In this document: positions 4,980 to 5,032 of the stretch, piece after piece
Layout of the letters: every line of letters begins with the position of its first letter
Position numbering within the stretch: position 1 is the first letter of the stretch
NCBI GenBank assembly: GCA_003158705.1
Contig: PMKX01000026.1
Coordinates: 1-5,032, forward strand
Origin: Actinomycetota bacterium
Lineage (GTDB): Bacteria > Actinomycetota > Thermoleophilia > UBA2241
Direction of reading: 5' to 3'
Length of the DNA: 5,032 nt
Notes under the pieces: generated by a model
Databases searched by the model: none
What the model saw: only the letters and a program-made list of their open reading frames with translations
What the model was told of the DNA's origin: nothing
Made by a program: the position numbers and the translations under genes

Positions 4980-5032
4980 TCATGACCGTCGTGCTTTGCG
5001 CCGGTGGTACTTCTCTTTGGTGGGGCAATCTA
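4980..5032 (-). CDS. possible C-terminal end of an upstream gene (cut by window edge)
   Basis: One minus-strand frame reads DCPTKEKYHRRKARRS followed by TGA at 4982-4980. The basic tail and its position 44 nt before the tmk start would suit the end of the preceding operon gene. In many actinobacteria topA (DNA topoisomerase I) lies upstream of tmk, and such a lysine/arginine-rich end would suit it, but 16 residues are far too few to identify the gene. The frame 1 nt away is also open from just inside the window edge through to tmk, so even the coding status is uncertain. Confidence 0.3.
   Translation of the reverse strand, partial: DCPTKEKYHRRKARRS

Noticed and set aside
1..5032. CRISPR array, insertion sequence, phage attachment site at the tRNA, or toxin-antitoxin pair
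   Set aside because: There are no regularly spaced repeats, transposase motifs, duplicated tRNA 3' end or small two-gene module. The region reads as ordinary chromosomal core genes.

Overview
The window is GC-rich bacterial DNA in which every recognisable gene lies on the minus strand, so the text below runs from right to left, in the direction of transcription. The gene content points to a high-GC actinobacterium: an actinobacterial-type inositol-phosphate synthase, a phosphatidylinositol-phosphate-synthase-like enzyme, frequent GTG/TTG starts and tightly overlapping genes. A deep-branching actinobacterial class such as Thermoleophilia is possible, but that placement is inference and cannot be settled from 5 kb.

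Right part (5032-1986): the last codons of an unidentified upstream gene are followed by a compact housekeeping operon. It holds thymidylate kinase (tmk), DNA polymerase III delta' subunit (holB), the PSP1/RicT protein (ricT) and a small CopZ-like heavy-metal-binding protein. tmk and holB overlap by 11 nt, holB and ricT by 8 nt, and ricT and the metal chaperone are 5 nt apart. Each has a visible Shine-Dalgarno sequence. The order tmk-holB-ricT resembles the Bacillus tmk-yaaQ-yaaR-holB-yaaT neighbourhood.

Middle (1965-1843): a tRNA-Lys(CUU) gene with encoded CCA lies behind a good sigma-70-type promoter.

Left part (1805-1): a membrane PAP2-superfamily protein of the PAP2_3/Aur1-like type overlaps by 4 nt (GTGA) with a CDP-alcohol phosphatidyltransferase that resembles PIP synthase. 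A structured intergenic region with a possible extended -10 promoter follows. Then comes the 5' end of myo-inositol-1-phosphate synthase (ino1), cut by the window edge. Together these look like a phosphatidylinositol cassette: Ino1 makes inositol phosphate, the CDP-alcohol transferase joins it to CDP-diacylglycerol to make PIP, and the PAP2 protein is a candidate for the phosphatase that turns PIP into PI. That last role is the most interesting hypothesis here.

No mobile element, CRISPR array or phage signature was seen. The long plus-strand reading frames are shadows of the minus-strand genes.
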